From Hyphomicrobium sp. D-2 (lineage in GTDB: Bacteria > Pseudomonadota > Alphaproteobacteria > Rhizobiales > Hyphomicrobiaceae), in contig NZ_JARXLA010000008.1 in the NCBI RefSeq assembly GCF_029872155.1, forward strand, positions 498,501-562,500: DNA of 64,000 nucleotides, in the 5' to 3' direction. This document shows positions 19,790 to 31,720 of this stretch, one piece after another; position 1 is the stretch's first letter, and every line of letters starts with the position of its first letter. The position numbers were made by a program, and so were the translations under genes. The notes under the pieces are model-generated. The model ran no database searches. It saw nothing but the letters and a program-made list of their open reading frames with translations, and was not told the origin of the DNA.

Positions 19790-20250
19790 GGCGCCCCGTT
19801 CCCTTTTGCATGCCGCTCCATCTGGCGAAGCTTGGAACGGCTAAATCTGTTTGCTTGTCGTGTCGGCACAAATATCGGCGACAGTCTAAGCCGTTGATTC
19901 TCCAGTCGCGGAGTATGAAGCCTTCGGCCTTGAATGTCAGCCCGCAAACCGCCATCAGGCGTTTTGGAGCCAGCCGCGTGGCCAATTTTCGTCACTACGA
20001 TAAAGGACTTAGGTATTTCTGCTGGAAATTACGCACCGGGCACCGTTCGAATTCCATCGATAAATGTGTTCGCGGACAGTGGTGAGTGCCGATGCGCGCT
20101 GCGGTTCAAACACCTGTGGGCAAAAGGATCGACATCGCCCGATTATTTTAACCGAGCGACGGACTGAGCGCGCTCGCGGCGTTCTTATTTTGCTTCCCCC
20201 GGAGCAAGCGTCCAGAAGATGACGCGAACAAAGATATTGAGGAGATGATC
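19790..20250. other. Intergenic region upstream of a small secreted protein
   Basis: This 461-base stretch lies between the divergent carboxypeptidase and the small plus-strand gene. Several frames are open for 60-110 codons, but none has a good start, ribosome-binding site or recognisable domain. Promoters for both flanking genes should lie here; I cannot place them with confidence. Confidence 0.5.
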
Positions 20251-20478
20251 ATGAAGTATTTCGTCGCGATGGCCGCTTTGGCCGCCCCCCTCGCAATTGC
20301 AATGGCGCCTGCACCTGCCGAAGCCGCACCGCGCGATGGCTATCGTTGCCACATGACCAAGCAGGTCGTGAAGGGTAAGTGGGGTAAGAAGCGTACGAAG
20401 TGGGTGAAGGTGTGCCGCGATCATCATCGCCACGGCAAGAAGCCCGGCCCGCGCTACAACTATCGCTACGCGCGATAA
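20251..20478 (+). CDS. Small basic secreted protein (75 residues)
   Basis: ATG 20251 is favoured over ATG 20245 because GAGGAG (20239-20244) then has the right spacing. A signal peptide (MKYFVAMAALAAPLAIAMAP, cleaved near AEA-AP) precedes a very basic mature part of about 48 residues. The mature part has two Cys (RCHMTK and KVCRDH) and many Lys, Arg and His, ending in GPRYNYRYAR. I do not recognise a family. The build resembles the His-rich peptide at 41.5 kb. Confidence 0.78.
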   Translation: MKYFVAMAALAAPLAIAMAPAPAEAAPRDGYRCHMTKQVVKGKWGKKRTKWVKVCRDHHRHGKKPGPRYNYRYAR

Positions 20479-20644
20479 TCACTTGCACCCCTGGCACCAT
20501 TTGGAGCCGGCCAGGCACCAATGGAACCGGGATGTACCATAGGCCAACAGACGCGGCGAAATGGCCGGTCTAAACAGGAAGTAGCTTTGAAATTCATCAG
20601 GGGATCCCTGTCCCCAGAATGCAAAGCTCTTTCGGGGTCTATTA

Positions 20645-20688
20645 CCCGTCCGTAGCGCATCCTTGGCGCGCTACGGGCGGGCTTTTTT
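20645..20688 (+). terminator. Strong Rho-independent terminator
   Basis: A 14-bp stem (CCCGTCCGTAGCGC with GCGCTACGGGCGGG, one G-U pair) is followed by six T. It lies 167 bases downstream of the small secreted protein and shortly before the converging tpm gene. Confidence 0.92.
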
Positions 20689-20711
20689 ATATTTGTGGCA
20701 GCGCGGGCTGA

Positions 20712-21368
20712 TCAGCGTCGGCGCAGCACGAACGCACATTCCTCAAGTGAGGTCAGGCCGCGCGCTGCAAAGTGCGGATGCGTTTCCATCACGTCGCGGC
20801 AGTCAATTTCCTGAACGTCGAACTCGGCGTCGTACAGATTGTGAACCTGCACGCGCGGTGTTGTGAACGGCGGCCCCGACATCTGCGCAGGGTCATATTC
20901 CAGCGTGATGATGAGCATTGGCGCGGTGGTGGGAACGATCTCGGCAATCTTTTCCGCATAGCGCTGCTGCATGCCGGGCGGCAGCGCGATAAGCGCGGCA
21001 CGGTCGAACACGCCGGCTACATTGCGCAATGCATCCGACGGCATCTCGAAGAAGTCACCGCACCAGATCTCGTATGGGCCGGCGGACTTTACAGTGAACA
21101 CGCCTTCCGTGCGGACGTCAGGTATCAGACCACGCTCGGCGAAAAACGCATCCACTGCCAGTTCGCTCAACTCGGCACCGATCACCCGGTGCCCCTGCTC
21201 CGCCAGCCAGACCATGTCGAGGCTTTTGCCGCACAGCGGAACGAATACGTCGGTTCCCGAAGGCACCTTCAGATCGGCCCAATGCTCCAGCAGCAGACCG
21301 TGATAGTCGGCCTGATGAAAGCCGATTTCCTGCTTCTGCCAGCGGCTGCGCCAAAAGCCGGGTTCCAT
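20712..21368 (-). CDS. tpm: Thiopurine S-methyltransferase
   Basis: SAM-dependent methyltransferase of the TPMT family, which in bacteria is linked to methylation of thiopurines and of selenium and tellurium compounds. The 218 residues begin with FWRSRWQKQEIGFHQ, the family signature. SAM-binding segments follow: FVPLCGKSLDMVWLAEQGH, then GDFFEMP and VFDRAALIALPP. The length matches E. coli TPMT homologues. It lies just upstream of the converging terminator and 53 bases after argJ on the same strand. Confidence 0.93.
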   Translation of the reverse strand: MEPGFWRSRWQKQEIGFHQADYHGLLLEHWADLKVPSGTDVFVPLCGKSLDMVWLAEQGHRVIGAELSELAVDAFFAERGLIPDVRTEGVFTVKSAGPYEIWCGDFFEMPSDALRNVAGVFDRAALIALPPGMQQRYAEKIAEIVPTTAPMLIITLEYDPAQMSGPPFTTPRVQVHNLYDAEFDVQEIDCRDVMETHPHFAARGLTSLEECAFVLRRR

Positions 21369-21421
21369 GCGTTATGCCTCCGCAGAATTTGTGAGATCGC
21401 CGCGCCTGATTGTTCCGCAGA

Positions 21422-22669
21422 TTAGCTGCGGTAGTCCGCGTTGATGTCGATGTAGCCATGGGTGAGATCGCAGGTCCACACGGTGGCCCGTCCGGTGCCG
21501 ATGCCGATGTCGGCGCGCACGGTAATCTCGGGCTGCTGCATGTAACGCGACACTTCCTCTTCGCTGTAGCTCGGTGCGCGTTCGCCTTCGGATGCCACCT
21601 GGATGTCGCCGAAGCTGATCGACAGCCGGTCGCGATCGGCTTCCTCGCCGGATTTGCCGACGGCCATGACAACGCGGCCCCAGTTGGCGTCCTCGCCCGC
21701 GATGGCGGTCTTCACCAGCGGAGAATTGGCGATCGAAAGCGCGATGCGTTTGGCGGCAAGGTCAGACGCCGCGCCTTCCACTTCGACGGTGACGAATTTG
21801 GTGATGCCTTCGCCGTCCTTGGCCACCAGAATGGCGAGTTCGCGCAGCAAGTCGTGCAGCGTGGCTGCAAAGTCTGCAAGTCGCGGATCGGCGGCATCGG
21901 TTATGCGCGGGCAGCCACGCTTTTCCGCTTCGCCGGTCGCGAACACCAGCAGCGTGTCGCTGGTGGAAGTGTCGCTGTCCACCGTCACGCAGTTGAAGGT
22001 CTCGTCAGCGCTTTTGGAAACGAGCTTCTGCAGTGCCGGAGCGGCGATCGGTGCGTCGGTGGCTACGAAGCACAGCATGGTCGCCATGTCGGGCTGGATC
22101 ATGCCCGCGCCTTTGCACATGCCGTTGATGACAACCTCATGCCCGTCGATGCGTACGGTGCGGGTTGCCAGCTTGGGGAACGTGTCGGTGGTCATGATCG
22201 CGCGGGCGGCATCGGGCCAGGTGTCTGCACGCGTCGAGGCGGCGAGCCCCTTCAGCAGATGTGCAAACTTGCCGGCTTCCAGCGGCTCACCGATCACGCC
22301 GGTCGAGGCGATGAAAACTTCGCCGGGTGCGCAGGAAACAGCATCGGCTGCAGCGTCGGCGGTAATCTCAACTGCTTCGCGGCCCTTCTTGCCGGTGAAC
22401 GCGTTGGCGTTGCCGGAATTGACCACCAGCGCGCGCGCGTTGCCATGGCGCAAGCCTTCAGCGCACCAGTCGACCGGAGCGGAGCGGGTTTTGGAGCGGG
22501 TTAGAACGCCAGCCACGGTCGTTCCCGGAGCAAATACGGCCAGCAGCAGATCGGTGCGGCCCTTGTAGCGAATGCCGGCCTCGGCGGTGGCAAATGCAAC
22601 TCCCGGCACGTCCGGCACTGCGGGCAGGCTGGCGGGCGCGAAGGGCGAGACGGGGGCGGGTTTACCCAT
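21422..22669 (-). CDS. argJ: Bifunctional ornithine acetyltransferase/N-acetylglutamate synthase
   Basis: Recycles acetyl groups in arginine synthesis by moving acetyl from N-acetylornithine to glutamate, and in many bacteria also acetylates glutamate with acetyl-CoA. The 415 residues contain [25 protein letters not shown], and the self-cleavage site [16 protein letters not shown], where Thr becomes the N-terminal nucleophile of the beta chain. ATG 22669 gives the family length; the frame stays open 85 codons upstream but without homology-like sequence. It follows the parvulin gene on the minus strand. Confidence 0.96.
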   Translation of the reverse strand: MGKPAPVSPFAPASLPAVPDVPGVAFATAEAGIRYKGRTDLLLAVFAPGTTVAGVLTRSKTRSAPVDWCAEGLRHGNARALVVNSGNANAFTGKKGREAVEITADAAADAVSCAPGEVFIASTGVIGEPLEAGKFAHLLKGLAASTRADTWPDAARAIMTTDTFPKLATRTVRIDGHEVVINGMCKGAGMIQPDMATMLCFVATDAPIAAPALQKLVSKSADETFNCVTVDSDTSTSDTLLVFATGEAEKRGCPRITDAADPRLADFAATLHDLLRELAILVAKDGEGITKFVTVEVEGAASDLAAKRIALSIANSPLVKTAIAGEDANWGRVVMAVGKSGEEADRDRLSISFGDIQVASEGERAPSYSEEEVSRYMQQPEITVRADIGIGTGRATVWTCDLTHGYIDINADYRS

Positions 22670-22882
22670 GGTTGGCTCCAAGGCGGATGAAACGGCTTTC
22701 AGCGCCGCCACGTTTTTCAGGTTCGTTTGAAGCGAGTGTGTCGCTTGCCGGCGCGGTTTATCACGTGATCGCGCCCCGTTCGAGTGGGGTGGCGCGTGGT
22801 GGAGGCTCTGTAACGTCGCCCGCCTCAGTGCAAATCCCGCAACCGCGCACAGGGCAAGCTGATAGCCGGGGCTCAAACGCAA

Positions 22883-22912
22883 ATCGGGCCGCCTGTTTCC
22901 AGACGACCCGAT
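22883..22912 (-). terminator. Rho-independent terminator after the parvulin gene
   Basis: On the minus strand this is a 13-bp stem with two G-U pairs closed by a GAAA tetraloop, followed by TTTGCGTTT. On the plus strand the G-U pairs become C-A mismatches, so the element is directional. It separates the parvulin gene from argJ. Confidence 0.82.
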
Positions 22913-22963
22913 CAACTGCAGCAAGCCAGTCAGGTGGAGGACCGCTCCGCCACCTGCAGCCGC

Positions 22964-23935
22964 TTACTTCTTTTCTTCTGCAGGTGCGGCAGCCGGAGGC
23001 GGCGAGACATCGTTCTTCCGGGCTTCTTCCTGCTGCTTGCGAGCGGCGGCGAGTGCCTCCTCGCGCTTCTTGGCGTGCTCTTCGACCGTCTTTTTGATTT
23101 CCGGGTCGACGTACTCGATCTTGGCCTTGTTGCGCAGGTCCGAAGACTTTTCCTGTGCCTTATGGATGGCGAGCGAGTTGACGATGTTATCGCGTACCTG
23201 CTCGAACGTCGGCGCAGCCTTCTTGCGGCGGTCTTCCAGCTTGATCACGTGCCAACCGTAGGCCGTCTTGATCGGTTCGGAGATGTCGCCAGCCTTCAGC
23301 TTCAAGATGGCGTTCTCGAACTCCGGCAGCATCTGGCCGACACCGAAATAGCCCAGGTCACCGCCATCTTCCTTGGAAACGGGGTCGATGGAGTTTTCCT
23401 TGGCCAGCTTGGCGAAGTCCTCGCCGCCTACGACCTTGGCGCGAATTTCCTTGGCCTTGTCTTCGCTGTTCACCAGAATGTGGCGAGCCGAGAATTCTTC
23501 CTCAGGGCGCATCTGCTTCAGGCGGGACAGATAGATTTTCTTGGCCTCTTCCTCATCGACAGCACCCTTTAGAGACTTCTCAAAGTACTGCTCGCGCAGG
23601 GCGCGCTGGTTGAGATAGGCCATGTAGTTCTTGAACTCGACCGTCTCGTCCAGTTTCTCAGCCAGCGCTGCATTGGCGAACAGCGTGTTGTCGATCAGGT
23701 ACTCGGCCAGGGCGCGACGCTTGTCGTTTTCCGGCAGCGAGTTCAGCTCCGAGCCGATTTCTTCCTCGGCCAGTTTCAGCTGTGACTGGGTGATCGGCTT
23801 GCCGTCGATTGTAACAACCACTGCGTCGACAGCCGCTTCCTGCGCGACAGCGGCCGGGGTCGGCAGTGCCAACAGAAGAGCAGCGCCAAAGGCCAGTCCG
23901 GTCGCAATGCGCATATTCGAAATAACTCGATGCAT
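22964..23935 (-). CDS. Periplasmic peptidyl-prolyl cis-trans isomerase (parvulin, PrsA/SurA-like)
   Basis: A 323-residue exported folding factor. A signal peptide (GAALLLALPTPAAVAQ) precedes a SurA-like N-terminal helical chaperone region (ITQSQLKLAEEEIGSEL, YLIDNTLFANAALAEKL). The parvulin domain follows at about 150-245 (EFSARHILV, DGGDLGYFGVGQMLPEFE, TAYGWHVIKLEDRR). A highly charged Lys/Glu/Ala C-terminal tail ends the protein. It diverges from secA, which links it in context to the export pathway. Confidence 0.93.
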   Translation of the reverse strand: MHRVISNMRIATGLAFGAALLLALPTPAAVAQEAAVDAVVVTIDGKPITQSQLKLAEEEIGSELNSLPENDKRRALAEYLIDNTLFANAALAEKLDETVEFKNYMAYLNQRALREQYFEKSLKGAVDEEEAKKIYLSRLKQMRPEEEFSARHILVNSEDKAKEIRAKVVGGEDFAKLAKENSIDPVSKEDGGDLGYFGVGQMLPEFENAILKLKAGDISEPIKTAYGWHVIKLEDRRKKAAPTFEQVRDNIVNSLAIHKAQEKSSDLRNKAKIEYVDPEIKKTVEEHAKKREEALAAARKQQEEARKNDVSPPPAAAPAEEKK

Positions 23936-24347
23936 GTTTGATCTCTTGATTTTAGCTGGCTGGCTTGAGACTCGCCTTCAATATGATGGCAGGCCCCAGT
24001 TAGACAGTTAACGGGCCGTTCGGCCCGGTCCGGGCCCATGGATAGTGGGCGAGTTAAAGGCTGCCAAGTTAAGAATTGGAGAGATGAGGACTGATTTTTC
24101 CGTGATTAAAGGGGCGCTGCCACGGTTTCCAATGCGTTGACAAGCCTATGGTGCGGTCCTTATCTCTCCCCCGGCGACCGAACCATTTGCGTCCGAGGCG
24201 CTTCTAGACGCATGCCGTGTGTGTGACCTTACCAGTGTGGAATCCGGCGCGCCTTTAACAGGGCCCGCGGATCAGCGCCGATAAAGCCCGTCAACGGCAG
24301 CAAACCCAATACCTCCCGGTCAAGCCCGGCAATAGGGAATTCTGCGA
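23936..24347. other. Divergent intergenic region between parvulin gene and secA
   Basis: This 412-base gap holds no gene. It has a compact hairpin GGGCCG-TT-CGGCCC (24013-24026) near the parvulin side and a candidate secA promoter at 24137. The implied secA leader would be about 170 bases. No secM-like arrest peptide is apparent. Confidence 0.55.
24137..24166 (+). promoter_or_regulatory. Candidate secA promoter
   Basis: A perfect -35 TTGACA (24137-24142) is followed after 18 bases by TATCTC (24161-24166), a weak -10. It is the best sigma-70-like match in the gap. The start site is not established. Confidence 0.35.
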
Positions 24348-27278
<2,931 letters not shown>

Positions 27279-27309
27279 CACTTCGCCCAACCGGATTGCT
27301 CAAACAAAA

Positions 27310-27342
27310 GCGCCCCAGATCTACGGTCTGGGGCGCTTTTTT
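27310..27342 (+). terminator. Bidirectional terminator between secA and a VOC gene
   Basis: A perfect 10-bp stem (GCGCCCCAGA with TCTGGGGCGC) is followed by TTTTTT on the plus strand and preceded by AAAAG, which gives a T tract on the minus strand. It serves secA and could serve the converging VOC gene. Confidence 0.93.
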
Positions 27343-27427
27343 ATTCCAGCGCGGCTAACTAATAAAATAGATTATCTAAATCATGCATATTGCTGATTTT
27401 AAACAGCAAATTCTATTATTTTGAGTG

Positions 27428-27961
27428 TCATGCTGCCTCTCGCAGCAGGCCGTCTAGGTCTAGCCGTCGGGTGAACATGCTGAGGTGCCCGGCTTCATCA
27501 CGCGGCCAGTCGGCGGGCTCGCGGTCCCAATACAACTCGACGCCGTTTTCATCAGGGTCGCGCAGATAGAGCGCTTCGCTAACGCCGTGATCGCTGGCGC
27601 CATCCAGCGGCACGCCAGCTTCGATCAGTCGGCGCAGTGCGTCGGCCAGTGCGGCGCGCGTAGGATACAGCAGCGCGACGTGGAAGAGGCCGGTGGTTCC
27701 CGGCGGTGGCGGCAGGCCACCCTTGCTCTCCCAGGTGTTCAGGCCGATGTGGTGGTGATAGCCGCCGGCCGAAATGAACGCAGCCTGGTCGCCGTAGCGC
27801 TGCGTCAGTTCCAGGCCCAGCACACCGCAGTAAAACGCCAGGGCGCGATCGAGATCGGAAACCTTCAGGTGCACGTGGCCTATACGGACGCCGGCATCGA
27901 CGGGCTTGGGCGTGATTTGCGGTTCTAGCGGCGTGGCCTGCGGGGGCGCATTTGCTGTCAT
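27428..27961 (-). CDS. VOC-family protein, catechol 2,3-dioxygenase-like (CatE type)
   Basis: A 177-residue VOC protein. The first module reads VRIGHVHLKVSDLDRALAFY, with His as a likely metal ligand, and GGYHHHIGLNTW follows with the second His-rich site. The second module has GLFHVALLYPTRAALADALR, and the segment ending ENGVELYWDREPADW supplies a Glu ligand. Several His residues at expected ligand positions support a metal-dependent extradiol-type dioxygenase. The substrate is unknown and no aromatic-degradation genes are adjacent. Confidence 0.87.
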   Translation of the reverse strand: MTANAPPQATPLEPQITPKPVDAGVRIGHVHLKVSDLDRALAFYCGVLGLELTQRYGDQAAFISAGGYHHHIGLNTWESKGGLPPPPGTTGLFHVALLYPTRAALADALRRLIEAGVPLDGASDHGVSEALYLRDPDENGVELYWDREPADWPRDEAGHLSMFTRRLDLDGLLREAA

Positions 27962-28107
27962 GGGAACTCCGGCATTGGCGTTGCGGCTCGCACTGGTGCG
28001 CGGATGCGTAAGGAGAACGCGCAGCTTATCTGCGAACCAAGCCTAATGCTCATGTGGGTGGCGCAGCGGCGATTTCCAGCGCGCACGTCAAAGGTTCGGC
28101 TTGCGGC

Positions 28108-29334
28108 TTAGCTTCGCGCTGGGCCGTAGGGGGAGCAGCGGCCGCGCAGGTCTATCTTCGAGATGATATCGAGATCGGCCACTTCCGCTTCAAACTCCGC
28201 CAGCGTGAACAGCCCGAAGCAATCCATTGCGCCGGGGGCGGGGCCTGTTTCGGCAACGAGGCGGCGGGCCAGAACAACCGACGCAATCGCCGGAACATAG
28301 GGGCCGTCGTTGTTGCGTGCGATCAGATGCCAGGCGCGGGTTATGCGCGAACGCGGGTCGCGGCCCTCAATGCGGACGAACATGCCGCCAGCATCGCTGC
28401 CAAGCCAGTGCAGACGGCGCTTCAGCCACAGCAGCGGTTTGGCCAGAGGCGCAAGCGACCGGACGATGCCGAAGCGTGCGGGCCACGACAGTGCCCAGAA
28501 CCCGAGATGATAGGCGCTGACTTCCAGCCCGGCGGTGAAGCGCACGCTGGCGATGCCGGGCAGATGGCGCGGAAACAGCTCCAGATCCGGCACATCGACG
28601 TCGCACATCCAGCGGCGCCCGATCAGAGGAAACGTGTAGCGGGACAGGCCTTGCCAGCCATACCGTTTGACGGCGGCATGGTCTCGGCGCGCTTCAAACG
28701 GCTTGCCAGCGGCGCCGATGATGGAGCGTGTGGTGGCGAGGCCCGGATCGAAGGCGTTGCCCGGCGAGATGCCGATATGCACTTCGTCGAGATGGCGCAG
28801 GCCTTCACTGAGTTGCAACACAACGGCCGATGACAGTCCGGGCACAGAGCTGGCGCCGGATATTACGCACACGCCTGCTGCCCGCGCCGCTTCATCAAGC
28901 TGGGTTATGCCGCACACAAACTCTCTTGCGTCGGCCAGGTCGATGTAATGGCAGTGTGCCGCGATGCACGCGCGCGCCAGTGAGTAATCCTGCTGCTGGA
29001 ATGGGCCGGATGCATTGATCAGCACCGTTGGCGCAAGGGCACGAATGTCGTCGGCGGTGGCAGTCTGGGCATCGAGCACTGTGGAGCTGATGCACTGGCC
29101 AGCTGCACGGGTAAGCTTGTCTGCGCAGGCTTGCGCCTTCGCGCTTGAGCGCCCCGCAATAATGATGTTTAGCGCGGGATCGCGCGCGAGCCGTTCTGCA
29201 ACCTTGGCGCCAAAGGCTCCATAGCCACCGACAATTACGATGCGGTGGTTGCTCGTGCCGCTGCGGCCTGCACCGGACACAGCGTCTGTTGTATCCGGTG
29301 CGGCAGCGTTTTGCGGTTGGGGCCTATCGTTCAC
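28108..29334 (-). CDS. Saccharopine dehydrogenase-like NAD(P)-binding protein
   Basis: A 408-residue protein with an N-terminal Rossmann fold (HRIVIVGGYGAFGAKVAERL) and the saccharopine-dehydrogenase-type segments NIIIAGRSSAKAQ, LINASGPFQQQDYSLARACI and SGASSVPGLSSAVV. The C-terminal half is less conserved and has hydrophobic stretches (LGFWALSWPARFGIVRSL), which suggests membrane association. It may be an oxidoreductase of the same superfamily as trans-acting enoyl reductases; lysine metabolism is not implied. It begins 14 bases after yqhA on the minus strand. Confidence 0.82.
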   Translation of the reverse strand: MNDRPQPQNAAAPDTTDAVSGAGRSGTSNHRIVIVGGYGAFGAKVAERLARDPALNIIIAGRSSAKAQACADKLTRAAGQCISSTVLDAQTATADDIRALAPTVLINASGPFQQQDYSLARACIAAHCHYIDLADAREFVCGITQLDEAARAAGVCVISGASSVPGLSSAVVLQLSEGLRHLDEVHIGISPGNAFDPGLATTRSIIGAAGKPFEARRDHAAVKRYGWQGLSRYTFPLIGRRWMCDVDVPDLELFPRHLPGIASVRFTAGLEVSAYHLGFWALSWPARFGIVRSLAPLAKPLLWLKRRLHWLGSDAGGMFVRIEGRDPRSRITRAWHLIARNNDGPYVPAIASVVLARRLVAETGPAPGAMDCFGLFTLAEFEAEVADLDIISKIDLRGRCSPYGPARS

Positions 29335-29348
29335 GGTAAACTGCGGGA

Positions 29349-29960
29349 TCAGGCTTGCTTGCCGTCGCCAACGGGATCGCCCGCCGTTACGGCCGGAGCA
29401 GCGACAGGCGTCGCGTGCTTACCTTTTGCTCCATCATCGCTGGATTTGTGGGCTCCGGAGATGCGGTCTGACAATGCCATCAACAGGCCGGACACAACAA
29501 ACACGACGTGGATCGTAACCAACCAGAACAGATCGCGATCCGATACAGTGTTGACGGACATGAACTGCTTCAACAGCTGGATGGCGGAGATAGCGACGAT
29601 CGAACCCAGCAGCTTGATCTTCAGTGCGGTGAAATCAATCGTGCCCATCCACTCGGGCCAGTCGCGGTGCTCGGAGTGGTCGATCTTCGACACGAAATTC
29701 TCATAGCCGGAGAAGATCACGATGATGATCAGCGAGGCGGTCAACGACAGATCGACCAGCGCCAGCAGCCCGAGGATGACCTGCGACTCCGTTGCGGTGA
29801 ACGCGGTGGCGGCAATGTGCACCAGCTCGGCAATGAACTTGATGAGCAGCACGATGAGCGCCAGCGAAAGGCCTAGATAGAACGGCGCCAATATCCAGCG
29901 GCTGGCGAAAATGACTGTTTCGATAATGCGTTCGATCTGCTGCGGAACGGGGCGCGTCAT
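29349..29960 (-). CDS. YqhA family membrane protein (UPF0114)
   Basis: A 203-residue inner-membrane protein with four hydrophobic helices: FYLGLSLALIVLLIKFIAEL, VDLSLTASLIIIVIFSGYE, KLLGSIVAISAIQLLKQF and VTIHVVFVVSGLLMALSDR. The N-terminal IIETVIFASRWILAPFYLGL is the YqhA signature. The function is unknown. The cytoplasmic C-terminal tail is extended and rich in Ala, Gly and Lys. It is the first gene of a probable two-gene unit with the saccharopine-dehydrogenase-like gene. Confidence 0.9.
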   Translation of the reverse strand: MTRPVPQQIERIIETVIFASRWILAPFYLGLSLALIVLLIKFIAELVHIAATAFTATESQVILGLLALVDLSLTASLIIIVIFSGYENFVSKIDHSEHRDWPEWMGTIDFTALKIKLLGSIVAISAIQLLKQFMSVNTVSDRDLFWLVTIHVVFVVSGLLMALSDRISGAHKSSDDGAKGKHATPVAAPAVTAGDPVGDGKQA

Positions 29961-30131
29961 GTGTCAATTCCGATGGTTGCGATTGCTGGGTATGTATCGC
30001 ACGCGTGCGGAAAACTGCGCAAGTAAAGCTGGATGAGCGCGCATTGTCAGCGTGCGGCATCTTCAGCGGAAAGCTTGGGACATGAGCGCTTCGGCAGCTA
30101 AATGGGCGGTTCCAGTTTGTGACGGGGTCGA

Positions 30132-30169
30132 AAAAAACGCCCTGGATCGTTTTGATCCAGAGCGTTTTT
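30132..30169 (-). terminator. Rho-independent terminator after the first YafK-like gene
   Basis: AAAAACGC-C-CTGGATC pairs with GATCCAG-A-GCGTTTTT around a five-base loop. T and A tracts flank the stem on both sides, so it can act on either strand. It lies about 55 bases after the stop at 30224. Confidence 0.9.
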
Positions 30170-30223
30170 GTCGTGCCGATCGATCCCGCGTGTGCCGCGC
30201 GGGCAATCGTGGGTGGTGGTGCT

Positions 30224-31558
30224 TTAGTTGTTGAAGCTCACGCTCTGAACTTCGTTCCAGCGGCGATGCTCACCGGAGCTGGCGTGTCGGGTTTCGCCAA
30301 CGACGCTGGAGGTGCGGCGAGAGCTTTTGCTCGAACGCTTCTTCTTTTTGGTCGCCGATTTCTTCTTCTTCGGCGCGCGTGCCTTCTCGCGCTTCGGCTC
30401 TTCAAGCTTCAGGGCCGTCTTGTGAGCGATCTGCTCGCGCAGGTCGGCATACTTGCGGCAGCTCGGCAGGGCTAGCGAACACTGCAACGGCTTGCTCAGC
30501 AGCGGGCTGATGCCTTCGCGGGACGTCTGCGGCGCAAGCTGCAGCTCGAAGTTGTCGCCGAGGCGGTTGGCGATCACCCGGGAAGCGGTTGGGCCGGTAA
30601 AGTAAGCGGCCGGACCAGAGATAGACGCCGTCTTGATCTCGGTCGTCTGCGGCTTCACCTGCGGCTGCTCAGCAACGCGCTTGTTGATGTGAGACAGATC
30701 CGCGATGACCTGTTCCGTTTCGGGACATACCTGGAGCGGGCCAGGGTTAACGCCTTCAAGGCGGTCCGAGGCTGAAACAGTGTAGCGCAGGCCGCAGACG
30801 CTGACGCGCGGCGGGCGTTTGGTGCGCTCGAAGAGGTCGTAGCCTTCCTTCAGGTTACGCCAGAAGCCCTGCCACTTTGGAGCATCATACTTGGCGAAGT
30901 TCTCCTCCGTCATGCGGAACGGGAACACGTGCACGGGGATGTGCGACTGGCCGCCTTCTAGCGCCTGGGTTGCAAGCTTGTGGATTTCCTTGCTGGATGC
31001 ATTCGTCATTGCGAAGCAGCCGACGGATGAGCATCCACCGTGGATCAGGATGTACGAACCGGAACGAAGGTTGATTTTATCGAACGGATTTGGATACCCG
31101 AGGTTAAGCGACCGCGGCCAGCGTGGGCCCTTGTGGTAGCTCTGCTCAAGGTTAATCGTGTAGAAGCCTTCGGGCGCCTGCTTGTCACCTTCCTTAAGCT
31201 TTGGCCCCAGTTTTCCGGACCAATAGCAAATCGGATAGGTGGCGAAGAGGCTGTAGTTGCCGTTCTCATCGCCCGCCCAGATCTCCATCTCGGATTCCGC
31301 CTTGAAGAAGCGGAAGAAGAGCGGCGTGTCGGGCGTGATTTTGGCTTCAGAAAGACGTTCATCGAGGCGGTTGAGGTCAGGCGTGCCTGGAAGCGGCAGT
31401 TTACCTGACTTGTTCGCCCGCTTGCGCTCAGTGCGCAGCTTGTCGATTTCCGTCATATCCAATGAATACGCCGGCGCGGTCCCGGAAGGCCCTAGGATGG
31501 CGACGGCAGCGCACACGGTAAGAGCAGCGCGCTTGATGTAAGCGATCGACTTCGTCAT
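30224..31558 (-). CDS. YafK/DpaA-like L,D-transpeptidase-fold protein, copy 1
   Basis: A 444-residue exported protein with a signal peptide (LTVCAAVAILGPSGTAPAYS). A YkuD-fold domain of the YafK type follows: PLFFRFFKAESEMEIW, YPICYWSGKLGPKLKEGDKQ and the catalytic HGGCSSVGCFAMTN with its Cys. The downstream VHVFPFRMTEENFAKY and KRPPRVSVCGLRYTVS also match YafK. E. coli YafK (DpaA) cleaves the link between Braun lipoprotein and peptidoglycan. About 200 extra C-terminal residues end in a Lys/Arg/Ser-rich basic tail (KKKKSATKKKKRSSKSSRR). It is the last of three tandem copies. Confidence 0.9.
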   Translation of the reverse strand: MTKSIAYIKRAALTVCAAVAILGPSGTAPAYSLDMTEIDKLRTERKRANKSGKLPLPGTPDLNRLDERLSEAKITPDTPLFFRFFKAESEMEIWAGDENGNYSLFATYPICYWSGKLGPKLKEGDKQAPEGFYTINLEQSYHKGPRWPRSLNLGYPNPFDKINLRSGSYILIHGGCSSVGCFAMTNASSKEIHKLATQALEGGQSHIPVHVFPFRMTEENFAKYDAPKWQGFWRNLKEGYDLFERTKRPPRVSVCGLRYTVSASDRLEGVNPGPLQVCPETEQVIADLSHINKRVAEQPQVKPQTTEIKTASISGPAAYFTGPTASRVIANRLGDNFELQLAPQTSREGISPLLSKPLQCSLALPSCRKYADLREQIAHKTALKLEEPKREKARAPKKKKSATKKKKRSSKSSRRTSSVVGETRHASSGEHRRWNEVQSVSFNN

Positions 31559-31720
31559 GCCGTCGCTTTTGCAGGGTGCGTGCCAACGGCGACTTCGCCG
31601 ATGCTTTCGCGGCGCGCACGAATTGTTTCAGTATTGGTCAGCATATTGAAACTCTCTTACTCTTCTTCTGCTGGCGTTGACGGGCAGGTGAAAAATTGAG
31701 GCGTTAATGTCAACTGCGAC

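Noticed and set aside
19810-20085. 91-codon frame upstream of the small secreted protein
   Set aside because: No ribosome-binding site, unusual composition, and it lies in a probable promoter region.
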